A stretch of 64,000 bases of DNA, taken from Ampelocalamus luodianensis. Lineage: Eukaryota > Streptophyta > Magnoliopsida > Poales > Poaceae. The stretch is from the NCBI GenBank assembly GCA_036346255.1, contig CM070620.1:60188522-60252521 (forward strand), written 5' to 3'. How positions within the stretch are numbered: the first letter of the stretch is position 1; the number at the start of each line of letters is the position of its first letter. Of the stretch, positions 22,261 through 33,357 are shown piece after piece. The notes below the pieces were generated by a model. That model was not told where the DNA came from, ran no database searches, and worked only from the letters and a program-made list of their open reading frames with translations. The position numbers were made by a program, and so were the translations under genes.

Positions 22261-22970
22261 AGGATGTGCCCACAGTATGTGATTTTTTGGATGTCTTCCC
22301 TGAAGATTTGCCTGGGATGCCTCCAGTTCGAGACTTGAAGTTTGTTATTGAGTTGCTGCCCGGTACCACTCCAATTTCAAAGGCGCCGTATCGGATGCCT
22401 CCTAATGAGTTGGAGGAGCTGAAGAAGCAGTTAGGTGAGTTTCAAGCAAAGGGCTTTATCCGACATATCTCATCTCCTTGGGGTTGTCCTGTGATATTTG
22501 TGAAGAAGAAGGACAAGATCCTGCGTATGTGTGTTGATTACCGTCCGCTTAATGAAATGATGGTGAAAAACAAGTATCCTTTGCCTTGTATCGATGATCT
22601 CTTTGATCAATTGACTGGAGCCCGTGTGTTCTCCAAGATTGACTTGAGGTTGGGCTATCACCAAGTCCGGATTAGGGCTGAAGATATTCCGAAGACGGCT
22701 TTCACTACTCGTTACGGCCTTTACGAGTATACCGTCATGTCTTTTGGCTTAACCAATGCCCCCGCTCTATTCATGAATCTTATGAACTCGGTGTTCATGG
22801 AGTATTTGGATAAGTTCATTGTGGTCTTCATTGATGACATTCTTATCTACTCGAAGAGTGAAGAAGAGCATGCTGAGCATATGAAGATTGTATTGGGGAA
22901 GCTGCGTGAGCACCAGCTGTATGCCAAGTTCAGCAAGTGTGAGTTCTAGTTGAAGGAAGTGGCATTCTTG
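22260..22970 (+). pseudogene. Reverse transcriptase of element C
   Basis: RT with FLDVFPEDLPGMPPVRDLKF at the start, ISSPWGCPVIFVKKKDKILR, CVDYRPLNEMMVKNKYPLP, FSKIDLRLGYHQVRI, VMSFGLTNAPALFMNLMNSV and the catalytic IVVFIDDILIYSKS. The order and sequence fit the Tekay/Del chromoviruses. Catalytic aspartates are intact. Odd residues, such as MSFGL for the usual MPFGL, agree with decay. A stop TAG at 22947-22949 replaces the Trp codon expected just before LKEVAFLGHVL, consistent with one G-to-A change. Confidence 0.92.
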
Positions 22971-23625
22971 GGCCATGTCCTTGCAGCAGGAGGCATAGCT
23001 GTGGATCCTAGCATGGTCAGCGATGTTCTATCTTGGGGTCAGCCCAAGTTAGTCACCGATGTGCAGAGTTTTCTTGGTTTACGGGTTACTACCGTTTCTT
23101 TATCGAGAACTTCTCCAAGATCGCAAAGCCGATGACTGAGTTGCTCAAGAAGGAAAAGAAATTTCTGTGGTCCTCTGCTTGTGAGGAGAGTTTTCAGGAA
23201 CTCAAGAAGCGTTTGACTTCAGCCCCAGTGCTTGTTCTTCCCGATGCCCACAAGAGCTTCGATATCTTTTGCGATGCCTCTCGTCAGGGACTCGGTTGTG
23301 TTCTTATGTAAGAAGGCAAGGTAGTGGCCTATGCATCAAGGTAGTTGAGGCCTCATGAACTCAACTATCGTACCCATGACTTGGAGTTAGCTGCAGTGGT
23401 TCATGCACTCAAGATTTGGCGGCATTACCTCATTGGTAACCGTTGTGAGGTGTTTTTTGATCACAAGAGCTTGAAATATTTGTTCACCCAGCTAGATCTG
23501 AACCTCTGGCAAAGATAATGGTTGGAATTGATCAAAGATTATGACATAGGCATTCAGTATCATCCGGGCAAGGCCAATGTGGTTGCGGATGCACTTGTCA
23601 AAAGGTGTACTGCAATACTTTGATG
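22950..23625 (+). pseudogene. RNase H region of element C
   Basis: RT connection and RNase H: VAFLGHVLAAGGIAVDPS, a frame change near 23080 in the SFLGL.GYYRRF segment, then FDIFCDASRQGLGCVLM with the first catalytic Asp. Downstream are DLELAAVVHALKIWRHYLIG and YHPGKANVVADAL. In-frame stops at 23309, 23342 and 23516 can largely be explained by C-to-T changes at Gln or Arg codons. Non-functional. Confidence 0.88.
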
Positions 23626-25145
23626 CTCCAAGAGCAACAGCCTGCCCTTCTTGAAGAATTTCGGCCGCTCAATTTGGGTTTGATTGAGCATGGTTCCCTT
23701 GCTACCTTGGTTGTGCAACCAACCTTGGTGGACCAAATCAAGGCTGCGCAACAGACAGATGTTGGTGTGAGTCAAATCAAGCAGAACATCAAGGATGGGA
23801 CAGCCAAGTGTTTCTCAGAAGATGAGCATGGTGTTGTGTGGTTTAGACACCGCCTTGTGGTTCCAAAGGCCATGGAATTGCGGGATTTGATTCTCTGCGA
23901 AGCCCATGACTCCCCCTTGTCCATTCATCTCGGGGGTACCAAGATGTATCAGGACCTTCGTCAGAAGTTTTGGTGGACCCGTATGAAGCGCGAGATTGCC
24001 AAGTTCGATGCCGAGTGCGACGTGTGCTGTCGGGTTAAGGTCGAGCATCTGCGTCCAGCAGGCCTTCTTCAGCCTTTGCCAGTATCTGAGTGGAAGTGGG
24101 ATTCAGTTGGTATGGACTGCATCACCGGTCTGCCCCGTACTTCTTTTGGGAAGGATGCTATCTGGGTTGTCATTGATTGATTGACAAAGGTAGCACATTT
24201 TCTGCCAGTGCGCACCAACCTCAGTGTCAGTCAGTTGGCGAACCTTTACTTATCTCGCATTGTGTGCTTGCATGGTGTGCCACGAACGATTGTGTCGGAT
24301 CGTGGTTCTCTTTTCACCTCTCGCTTTTGGCATAGTCTACAAAAGACTATGGGAACCCGTCTTACTTTCATCACAGCCTTTCATCCTTAAACTGATGGCC
24401 AGACGGAGAGAGTCAACCAAGTGTTGGAGGATATGCTCCGTGCTTATATTCTTTCCTATGGGAAGAATTGGGAGAAATGCCTGCCGCTTGCTGAGTTTTC
24501 CTACAACAATAGATTTCAGGCTAGTCTGGGTATGGCACCGTTTGAGGCCTTGTATGGGAGGAGGTGCAGAACCCCACTGAACTGGTCGGAGGCGGTGGCG
24601 GCAGTTCTTTGACCTAGACTCGATCAATGAGGCCAAAAGCCAGGTTCAGTTGATTCGTGAGCATTTGCGTGTGGCCCAGTCTAGGCAAAAGAGCTATGCG
24701 GATCGTCATCGCCGTGAGCTGAGCTTTGAGCCCAATGACTTTGTGTATCTCAAAGTCTCACCTTTGAAGGGCCATCAGCGTTTTGGCATCAAGGGCAAGT
24801 TAGCTCCTCGATATGTTGGGCCTTATCGCATTATCGAGAGGATTGGAGCTGTTGCATACAGATTGGAGTTGCCAGCTACACTTGAGGGGTACATGATGTG
24901 TTCCACGTGTCTCACTGAAGAAGTGCCTCGCGTCCCAACCGAGGAAACTCGGTGGAGACTCTTGATGTGCGGAGAATTTGACCTACGCGAGCATCCTGTT
25001 CGCATTCTTGAGAATCTGAGCGGAGAACAAGGAACCGTGTCATCAAGTTCCTTAAGGTTCGATGGTCGAATCATTCTATAGATCAGGCAACTTGGGAGCG
25101 GGAAGATCGCCTTCGTCTTGACTACCCGTCTTTCTTCTCAGAGTA
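23626..25145 (+). pseudogene. Integrase with C-terminal chromodomain, element C
   Basis: Zinc-binding domain: LCEAHDSPLSIHLGGTKMY (His, His) and AECDVCCRVKVEH (Cys, Cys). Catalytic core: WDSVGMDCITGLP (Asp), TIVSDRGSLF (Asp) and TDGQTERVNQVLEDML (Glu), all kept. Stops at 24178 (TGA) and 24388 (TAA) sit at Arg and Gln codons. GPY/F-like barrel: GKLAPRYVGPYRIIERIGAV. After a frameshift near 25010 a chromodomain is readable to 25144, with the VRWSNH and QATWEREDRLRLDYP signatures and final FFSE. In this family the chromodomain targets insertion to chromatin. About 1.5 kb, normal length. Confidence 0.92.
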
Positions 25146-25172
25146 AGCGGAATCTCGAGGCGAGATTCTTAT

Positions 25173-25182
25173 AAAGGGGAGA
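25173..25182 (+). promoter_or_regulatory. Polypurine tract of element C
   Basis: AAAGGGGAGA two bases before the LTR start TGTAACATCC. Confidence 0.8.
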
Positions 25183-25184
25183 TT

Positions 25185-25800
25185 TGTAACATCCCAATTT
25201 TGGACTTATGTTTCAAATGTAAGAAAATGAGTAGAAATTAAAACATTTTCTTACATCATGTATTTCCTGTATGTTCTGAACGAGTCCTGTACAAGAATTA
25301 TGGAAATACAAAGTCACAAGTCTTTCAATCCAAAACCTTGTCTTCCAAAAACAATCTTGTTAAATCTTGTGATCATCATTTGGAAATATTTTTCCTAAGT
25401 TCTAGGGATGGTATGTGACCCCTCTGAAAAGTTTCACAATTTTTAGAAATTGTTTGAATGTTTTTAGAAGGCAGTCAAACCCTATTCCAGAACCTTGCAG
25501 AATTTTTGGAGAAAAATGCACTACATAAAAACATCTGAAAAATTTACACAAGGTTAATATCTGAGTTAGCAAGCTCTAGTAAAAATTTCAGAATTTTTGG
25601 AGTTGTTTTGCTATCTCAAATAAAGCCCCCTAAGTCTTAGCTCAATTTAAAAACCCCAAAACCTGGTTTCACTGTTCGTTGGGTTCGAGTCAGACTCGGG
25701 CTCGAACCTCTTGACTTGGTTCAGTCAACTAACTGCACCCGGTCCGGCTTAAAAGCGCGCATCCAATCTCAGCCGTTGGATTTAAATCACACAGCCCACG
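25185..25800 (+). mobile_element. Truncated 3' LTR of element C
   Basis: Starts TGTAACATCCCAATTTTGG and is recognisable as a Tekay LTR start, but after ~615 bp it is replaced by family B LTR sequence at 25801. It is therefore non-overlapping with the surviving 5' LTR pieces, and LTR divergence cannot be estimated. Confidence 0.8.
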
Positions 25801-27034
25801 TCTCCCCTCCCTCATGCTGATGCTTCCCTCCCCTTCATCTCCATCCCCTCCGGCCGCTGTCGCCCCCATTCAGCTCTTGCGCCCGCCGCCCCCGAAAGAT
25901 GAAGTATCGACATGCTAGTCTTGCTTAAGTACCGGGATATTTAAAATATCGCAATCATGATCTCTTCAAACAAGAAAATGGTTTGGGCAGTCATTGGTGG
26001 TCCATGACTGAGATAAATGTGGTAATTTGGTTTTACTCCTCAAAACCCTAACAACTTGCTGTTACTATCTAGGTGGATGGAGATGTGGATGGTATAACAA
26101 TGGGTGCTAATATAGCCCAAAGAATGTTGTTTTGTGGATGGTATGTGGAAGAACCGTCTAGATAACCCTAAGGACTTAATCTTGTTATGACCTCTCGTGT
26201 AAAACAAGTACAATCATAAGTCTGTAAAGTACAACTTGGCTTAGTAAATTTATCAAACCCAGAATGCACCTCACTAGTGGTTTGGGAATGTGCAAGTGCG
26301 TGGTAAATACGGCTTGAATGGGACAGAGGCAAGGGTGAAGTTACCAACCGTGTGGGTAGTCCAATCCAACTACCCAGTCACGAAGCCCGTGACATGAGGA
26401 TTCCATCCCCACCTCCTCTTCCTCCCCGCCGCCGAGACCAACCACCGCCGTAGCTCCTCCTTCTCCGCCCCTAGCTTCCGTCGCTGGCCCGCTCCAGTGC
26501 TCCCTCGCCTTCTCGGACAGCACGGTGAGCATCCTCTCCCCTCCCTCATGCTGATGCTTCCCTCCCCTTCATCTCCATCCCCTCCGGCCGCTGTCGCCAG
26601 CAGCAGTAGAGGTGAACTTCCCTCACGAACGTACGGGCGCAACCCCATATAGGTGAGATGACTAGAAGGGCAAGATACTTTGAAAGGCTACTGTGACGGT
26701 CGCTCAACTACACGACTAAGGAATCATGTGGCGTAACGAGTATGACTATCTCTTGTGGGTAAAGTGTACAATCTCTGTAGAGTCTAAACTGTTTAAACAG
26801 TCGTGCCTACGGTCAAAGGCGGGTATGGTAACTTAACTTGAGTTAGTTTTATTTCAAAAACCTTGTGGGCGGCATGAAAATTGTGGCGGGCTCACCTAGC
26901 CCTGAGGTTGGATTTTCCCTGAGTTTTTAGACTCAGTGATGTTAATATTGGGGTTAGCCCCAGTCAAATAAGCATCAGGTAGAGTTTCCGATGGAGGGAC
27001 CTCTCTTTGTTATCAAATATTGCAGAATTACTCT
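25801..27034 (+). mobile_element. Rearranged family B LTR (left part of the B 5' LTR)
   Basis: Made of B LTR blocks in shuffled order, in coordinates of the copy at 1-4236. 25801-25899 matches about 424-509. 25912-26373 matches about 2263-2733. 26374-26598 matches about 255-490. 26599-27034 matches about 2735-3168. It ends at the ACTCT target of element E (27030-27034) and continues at 48254. The segment 25801-25864 is repeated at 26537-26598. No gene. Confidence 0.82.
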
Positions 27035-27693
27035 TGTCGACGATCAAGACGTCGATCTTAAGAAAATAGAAAGGAGAAAATGATGTGGGAAATCTCAAGG
27101 AATAATGGGACTGCTCTTTTATTAATATGAACTGGAATTTACAAGGTATATCCTAAGGACTCTGCTTGCCCTCTTGCTAACTCAGAACTATTACACGAAT
27201 CTATGGCTTGTGCTTTTTGTCTTCCTTCTTCTGTTTCCTTTTTTTCCTCCCCCCTTGATCCGCCCAGGTTCCATCTTTAAATAGCCCTCGAAGAGGTGGC
27301 GATTACTTAGGAGAATGCGCGATGCGGCGTTGCGTGCAGTCGGAGTCAAGTGACGGTTGATCTGAGAATCAACCGTTTGGCGGTTATATGTCTATGAAAC
27401 ATATAACCGCACGGAGGTTGTTCACGGTGTGTCTTGGATAAGATCGTCGTATGGAATATGCACGTGTTCCATTCATCATCTGAAGAGAGAATATACCTTG
27501 GAATCGGTTCTTACCTTCACGAGCGGTTCTCTGGTGGAAGCTTGGCTTGGGCCTTCGTCCAGGCCAGGTACCCATTATGTAATCTCTGGAATCTCTACGA
27601 CCAGTGAGGTCGTGCACCTCAAAGGTTACGACCATGAAGACGTATGGTCTTTTATATATTAAAGATAATATATAGAGGTTTTAATCCTCGTGA
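27035..27693 (-). repeat. 3' LTR of element E
   Basis: 659 bp, paired with 47597-48248. Contains the 11-bp-stem inverted repeat 27380-27410 and, on the minus strand, a TATTTAAA promoter-like box at about 27280-27288. The outer terminal base reads TCACGAGG here against TGACGAGG in the other LTR. Confidence 0.88.
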
Positions 27694-27902
27694 GCTAGCC
27701 CCCGAACTTTAAATGAATAGGTCGTGTGAACACCTTTCTTCCGATGAAATCGTATCGGGATGACGCTTATTAAATACAAGGGCATTTGAAGCGGTTTGTA
27801 TTCACTTTAACGTTGAGAACTTCGCCTTGGGATTTGAAGAGTTTCTGTGTCCGTTGGACTTTTTTGGGTAACTCCTTATTACGGTTTAGGATTTCTGAAG
27901 CT

Positions 27903-27909
27903 TATAAAA
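27903..27909 (+). promoter_or_regulatory. TATA box of the antisense gene in E
   Basis: TATAAAA in GCTTATAAAACCCC on the plus strand, opposite to the element. It is 105 bp before the first ATG (28014) and is followed by a pyrimidine-rich 5' UTR-like stretch (27930-27990). Confidence 0.5.
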
Positions 27910-28013
27910 CCCCTTTGTAAACTTAGAGTTTTTTCACTTCCTCCTTTCTTTTCTCATCTTAGAGTAAAACTACCTCGACCTCCTTTGCTTTTCTCACCCA
28001 AAAAAACCTAACC

Positions 28014-30640
28014 ATGTCGGACCAAATCACCAACCTGGTGGTTTAGACCTAAGTGAAAAAAGTTAGAGAATCGGAGAAGATCGGGATGCTCCCGGCAAGG
28101 ATGTGATTTCTTGGAGATCGCGTTTGGGAACATTCCCGAGCAGTGAAGATGGAGAAATTCCTATTTTTCTCGCATATATCGAATGCGGATTTCGGCTACC
28201 AATTCACTCCTTCCTTCCTCAAGTTTTGGAGTATTATGGAGTTGAATTGGTGAATCTGGCTCCCAATGCCATCGTCAATCTCAGTATTTTTATCTATCTC
28301 TGCGAAGCGTACTTGGGGATTCCAGCAGATCTGGATCTATTCAGGTACTACTACAGGATGACAAAGTCCGGAAAAGTGATTGGGACGCCTGGAGAGTGCA
28401 CCTTGCGTCTCCATGATGGAAAAGCTGATGAGTACATTTTTATGTACTCAAAATCTTTGTAGTCGTCGTGGAAGAAGAGCTGGTTCTATATGAAGATCAC
28501 AAAGAAAGACAGCCTTTATTATTCTGGTAAGAAGGTGGTGAGAATCCGAGATGGCGCTCCTCTGAGAGAAAGAGGAAATGTAGGAAATGGGCTGAAGCAA
28601 TCAAGCTTATTAGTGTCAAAGGTCTAACATCTTGGCATGTGGTGAAGGATTTTCCACGCGGGTTAGCCCTTTGAAGGCCCAGCGCATAAGATGCTCGGTA
28701 CATTGGTCGTGATGATCGACAGAGATTCTAAAATGGTAAGCCATTAACGATTCCGACCAGTTTTCCTATCTCGATTAATTATTTTCGTATCCTTAAATCT
28801 TTCATCTTACCTTCTGACTCTATCTTACGATGAGATTAGAAGCGGATCAAGATGATCTGTGCGGAGAGCACAGTGATAAGGCTAGTTTCCTCGGATCTTA
28901 GCGGTTGTTTCCATTGAAGAAAGGATTGAAAGACTTAAGGTAAAAATATCAGCTGCTTTGTCTTATTGGCGTACATATTATTTTTGATCGGTATACCATA
29001 AACCCTCTTTGATGTGTAGTCGGTTGGGTTGAGAATCAACGAGGCCAGCGAAAGATGTGAGCCATTTGATGATCCAATCTCCCCGACCACACGGGATGTC
29101 GACCCTCGGTAGGTAGCAGAACACAAATAATATTACGGATAAATTATGTTCATCGTCTAACTATCTTTGGTGATGAATTTGGCGGTCGTCATACCTTCCG
29201 GCAAGGTCGCGAGAACCCTCCGGTGCCTCACGAGGCCTTGTTGTGGAGGTAGGCGAATCTACATCTCTCGACCGACGATCGGGGACCTCGACCAAATGGT
29301 CGCGGATATCGCTTCCGATTTCCGATCGGTGGATGTGCAAGATCTAGTCAACCCTACCGGTTTAGGCTGGTGAAATCGGTTGATAAGAAGAGGAAGGCAG
29401 TATAGCGAACTTCACTTCGATGCGCTACAAGGGTAAATTCAGAAAAACAACAAGGTATATATATAAAATGAAGAGGTCGTATTTATACATACCTTGGATC
29501 TTCCTTACCTTCTCTCTCTCTCGTTTTAGATCTTCTGGTGTTCCGGTCGTGTCCGACCAGAGCACCCCTCAGGAAAAAGTTCCTGAGGTAGAGGTGGTCG
29601 TGGAGGCTCCCGACCAGGATACTCCTAAAGCAAAAACTACCGAGGATGAAGTAGCAAAAGAAGCCCTCGAGCAGGTTTCAGCATCTGCTCAGGATCCTCT
29701 AGTAATCCTTTCTCCTTCTCCGGAGGTAGTCATCCCCAGAGACCCTCAACAGGTTCCACCTCCTCCAGGAAATACTTCTCAGGTTAACAAATTTCCTTTT
29801 TCTCCCCGATTTATCGAGGATAAGGAACTTGATGAAGCCTGGGGAAAGATATCGGACCATCAAGCCAAGATTGGTCCAGATACCATCTTTTCCGAATATA
29901 ATGATATAGCAATTCGGGTAAGTGTTCTACGACCCATCCTTACAACTCTTTCTTTTGCAGTTTCTTTGAAAGCTTGCTAAAGAAAGGAATTTTTGTTTTT
30001 GTAGCATTTGGTCGAAAACTATGCTGTGATCGGAGGACTAACCCAACGAATAAAAACTTTGGAGCAAAAACACTCCGATCTGAGAAGTAAGTACATTTCT
30101 CTTTTTGATCTCCTAAGGTTTATTATCTTGATTCTCCTTATAGATTATCCTTCTCTTTCTTTCATATTTGATAGATTTAGAGAAAATTAAAGAAGAGATC
30201 AAGGCCAAGGAAGCCCTAATAATAAAGTGAGGAAGAAAATCGAGTAAAGACCAGGTAGATCGAGCATGCGATGACCGAGCAAAAGAGGTTTCGACTCTTG
30301 TGAGAAGAAAATCAAAGGTAGCTGGTCGTAGACCTAACGATATTCCATAACTCCAATTGTAAAAGTACATTAATTTTGTTTATCTACTCGTGCGAAAAAA
30401 GCTGAAGCACTTGAGCAGCGGAGAAGACCCTCGATTTTGGCGTGGCCAAAGGAAGCTTTTGTATTTGGCCTTGATGAGAAGATCAAGGCTCTTAACAAGA
30501 TGATCTTCGATATGGGATCAGGATCAAGCTTGCCTTCTTTAGGAGATCCAACGGAAAAGATGGACTACTTTGGTCAACTTTTGGAAGATCTCAAAGGTGC
30601 GCTCAAAACTATGAGGAAAACCATACCCGGACAATGAAGG
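28014..30640 (+). pseudogene. Antisense intron-containing gene of element E (gypsy-type transposon domain)
   Basis: Runs opposite to gag-pol between integrase and the 3' LTR. It starts MSDQITNLVV in good context (ACCATGTCG); stops follow at once, so this copy is broken. The domain at 28103-28462 (IFLAYIECGFRLPIHSFLPQ, YYGVELVNLAPNAIVNLSIF, LCEAYLGIPADLDLFRYYYR) is the conserved domain named 'putative gypsy type transposon' in plant proteins. Candidate GT-AG introns begin at 28736, 28939, 29919 and 30088. Later exons give a Pro/Glu-rich linker (29530-29800) and a probable coiled coil (GGLTQRIKTLEQKHSDLR). Antisense ORFs in this position are known in Tat elements; function is unknown. Exon borders are my inference. 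Confidence 0.68.
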
Positions 30641-31850
30641 AAGCTATTGTGGCGGAGTTAGTGTTGCTTTAGCAAAACTAAAGGCTTCCGATCCCTCTGT
30701 TAACCTTAAAGGCTGTGGAAGAGGACTTGTTGCTCTAAGAGTGAAACAACAAAACTTCTCGAGAAGTAAAACCTCTCGGAGAAAGTTGCGAGGAAATGGA
30801 AGTCGGATCTCCATCTCATAGCGACGATCTGGAGGTCCTAATATGTAAACAGATGTAATATTAGACTATGTAAAAGGAAAAAACTTACCTTTTGTCAAAG
30901 AAGATCTGCTTTGTCAATGTTGTTAAATACTCATATATCTCCTAGCCCCATTGCTTATGTTAGTAGATGAACATTACTAGAAAGCGATGAGACCAGAAAT
31001 TGAGTAATAACGATGACCATGGTAAAGTCTTGATAATGTCTATGACAACGATCTAGGAAATACTAGGAAATCATGTGGTGGAACGGTGGCGATTTCGACT
31101 AGTCTAGATCTTGTCCATTATCAAGTACTATGAAATACCACTTGTAGTCGTAAGACATAACAAAGACCGGATTTTCTTGATAAGAAGATATGCATTAAGA
31201 ATGTATGCAAAGAAAAAGAAAAGAAGAGATAAATACCGTTGTTTAGAAAATATTTGGATCAGTCGTATCGAATCTCAAGAACTAAAGATTTGTTAAAATA
31301 TGTCGCGAAACGTGCTCATGATCAAATCCATTGTGGCGAGGATCGTAGGAAAAGGACCGTCACTAGGAAGCTCCTTCCAGTGGGCAGGACCACGTGCAGA
31401 GAGGAGAGACTTCGACCAGGAGGCTTTCTGTGTCCCGACCAGTAGCCAAACTTGATTAGAACAGAATGTTGAAATAAAATAACAATCTTCAAATTCAAGA
31501 AAGAAACGAAAACCAAGTAAACCGTCTGAGTTGGTATTCCTCATACTCGTATGATTCTTTAAGAAAAGAATGTCTGGTCGTGCGTGTGTATCATTGAAGC
31601 AATGATCACGTCTAAAACCAGTGTGGTCGGTGACATTCAAGTCAGCAACCATGAGTATTGGAGATCCTACTGAAAGGAATATCAGAGAGAATGAGAGTCT
31701 TCTCCGACCAACCAGCAACGGGAATGGCATATGACCAGATGCGACAAATAATAAGCATAAACAACCATACTTATCGTTTTTAAGGAAAAACATCTTTATT
31801 GAAAAAAGAAAGTAAATGAAATACATGAAATTAAACATAGAACTTACGCA
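30641..31850 (-). other. 3' region of E between the antisense gene and integrase
   Basis: About 1.2 kb, AT-rich, with no convincing ORF on either strand. Short frames at 31111-31296 and 31293-31889 have no family similarity. Confidence 0.5.
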
Positions 31851-33080
31851 ATTGATCAATATTCCAAGAATTAGACAAAACTTGCCCATCGGTCATAGCC
31901 AATCGTACTGATCCTGGCCGGGTAACTTCGACCACAGTTTATGGACCTTCCCACTTAGGTGAAAGTTTGTTGCGACCTGCTTGGTTCTGAATTTTTCTAA
32001 GAACCAAATCACCTACAGTTAGGCTGCGAGGTTGCACCTTACATTTGTAATCTGAAGCGCGCATGGCTTGCTGGTAGATCGCTGATCGTAGCAAAGCTTG
32101 GTTTCGTCGTTCTTCAAGGAAATTGATGTCGTCAAGTCGTCATTCACACTGATCACTTTCGGAAAAGGAATCAGTTCGAGCAGAACCAATTTTGAGCTCT
32201 GGAGGAAGCATGACTTCGGCTCCGTAAACCATAAAGAATGGTGTTTCACCGGTCGCACGACTAGTCGTGAGTGCGAGCGACCCATATCTGAAGAAGTTCT
32301 TGAACCCAAGCTCGACCGCTGAATTAACTGATCGAATACTTGTCGTTTAATCCCTTGCATTATGATACCATTGGCTCGCTCAACTGCTCCATTGCTCTGT
32401 GGATGAGCAACAGAAGCGAAATGTATCTTGATACCTAGTTCTTCACGAAATTCACGAAATTCTTGCTTGGCGGGCACCGTTATCGATGATTATCATTGGG
32501 TACACCAAACCGTGTAATCACGCTTTTGTTAGGAACCTCTTGGCGGCTTGGTTGTAGTTTTACAACGGCTCGGCCGATCCATTTAGTGAGCGTGTCAATC
32601 ATAACGAACAGAACTCAAAGCCCCGGTGCTCTTGGGAAAGGTCCCGAATGTCGGTCCCAGGTTGCAAAAGGCCAAGAAAGAGAATTGTTTGCAAAGCTTG
32701 AGGCGGTGATGTACTTGTCGACTATGAAACCGACATTATACGCGCCGTCACGAGCTCTTTTGCATCATGAAGGCGATTGGCGATAGTATCCTTGCCTAAA
32801 GGCTTTACCAACCAAAGTTACAGCAGGAATGATGTGCTCCGAGACTCCTCCATGAATTTGGCTAGCAATTTGATGCCATCCGAGTGAGATATGCATCTCA
32901 TCAACACTCCGTGAGATCCTCGCTTATACAAAGTACGTTCAATGAGAGTGTATGATTTGGCTTTTTCGTGCAATGCGATCAGCCTCTACATCATCTTACG
33001 GAATTAGGTCATCTTGAAGATAATTGTAGATCGATGTCATCCAATCTCTCACAGTGGTCGTGATGGCGCCAACCATCATC
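31850..33080 (-). pseudogene. Tat-type integrase of element E
   Basis: Minus strand. Readable pieces across several frames are the catalytic-core start FVMIDTLTKWIGRAVVK (Asp, about 32600), a VITRFGVPN segment (about 32520), an IIDNGA segment with the second Asp (about 32490), and FREFREELGIKIHFASVAHP with QSNGAVERANGIIMQGIK (catalytic Glu, 32460-32360). The C-terminal barrel is near 31980-31920 (NQAGRNKLSPKWEGP), ending about 31860 with a DQLRKFYV-like terminus. There is no chromodomain, as expected for Tat. Small indels roughly every 100-200 bp break the frame. Confidence 0.82.
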
Positions 33081-33199
33081 GACTGTGGAGCATCCATGTT
33101 CGCGAGAATCGAGGTGTGCAACCTCCTTGCTAACATCTATGTCCTCGGAAGGCTCGACTACCGAGGGTGAATCAGTTTCTCGAGAAAAACTCGGGCGGG

Positions 33200-33357
33200 A
33201 CGGGTGTCAGTGTGGAAGCCATCGGGCCAAGCCCAGTGCGCAGAAAGTTTTCCTTTCTAGGAATGTGTTGGATCTGAAACCAGAAGAAATGCTTTTGAGT
33301 TTCCGTACTTCCATGAGATATGATGACATCTTGGTACTAGAGCATTGATACTCTTTC
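33200..33357 (-). pseudogene. Distal half of archaeal-type RNase H, element E
   Basis: Minus strand directly left of the CRM insertion: EYQCSSTKMSSYLMEVRKL, the continuation of the domain that stops at LVANQVGK at the right edge of the insertion (42871). A TTTC/GAAA duplication at both edges shows that the two halves were one reading frame before insertion. Confidence 0.85.

Noticed and set aside
31111..31889. Small ORFs between the antisense gene and integrase of E
   Set aside because: No family match, AT-rich, stops nearby; left as non-coding.
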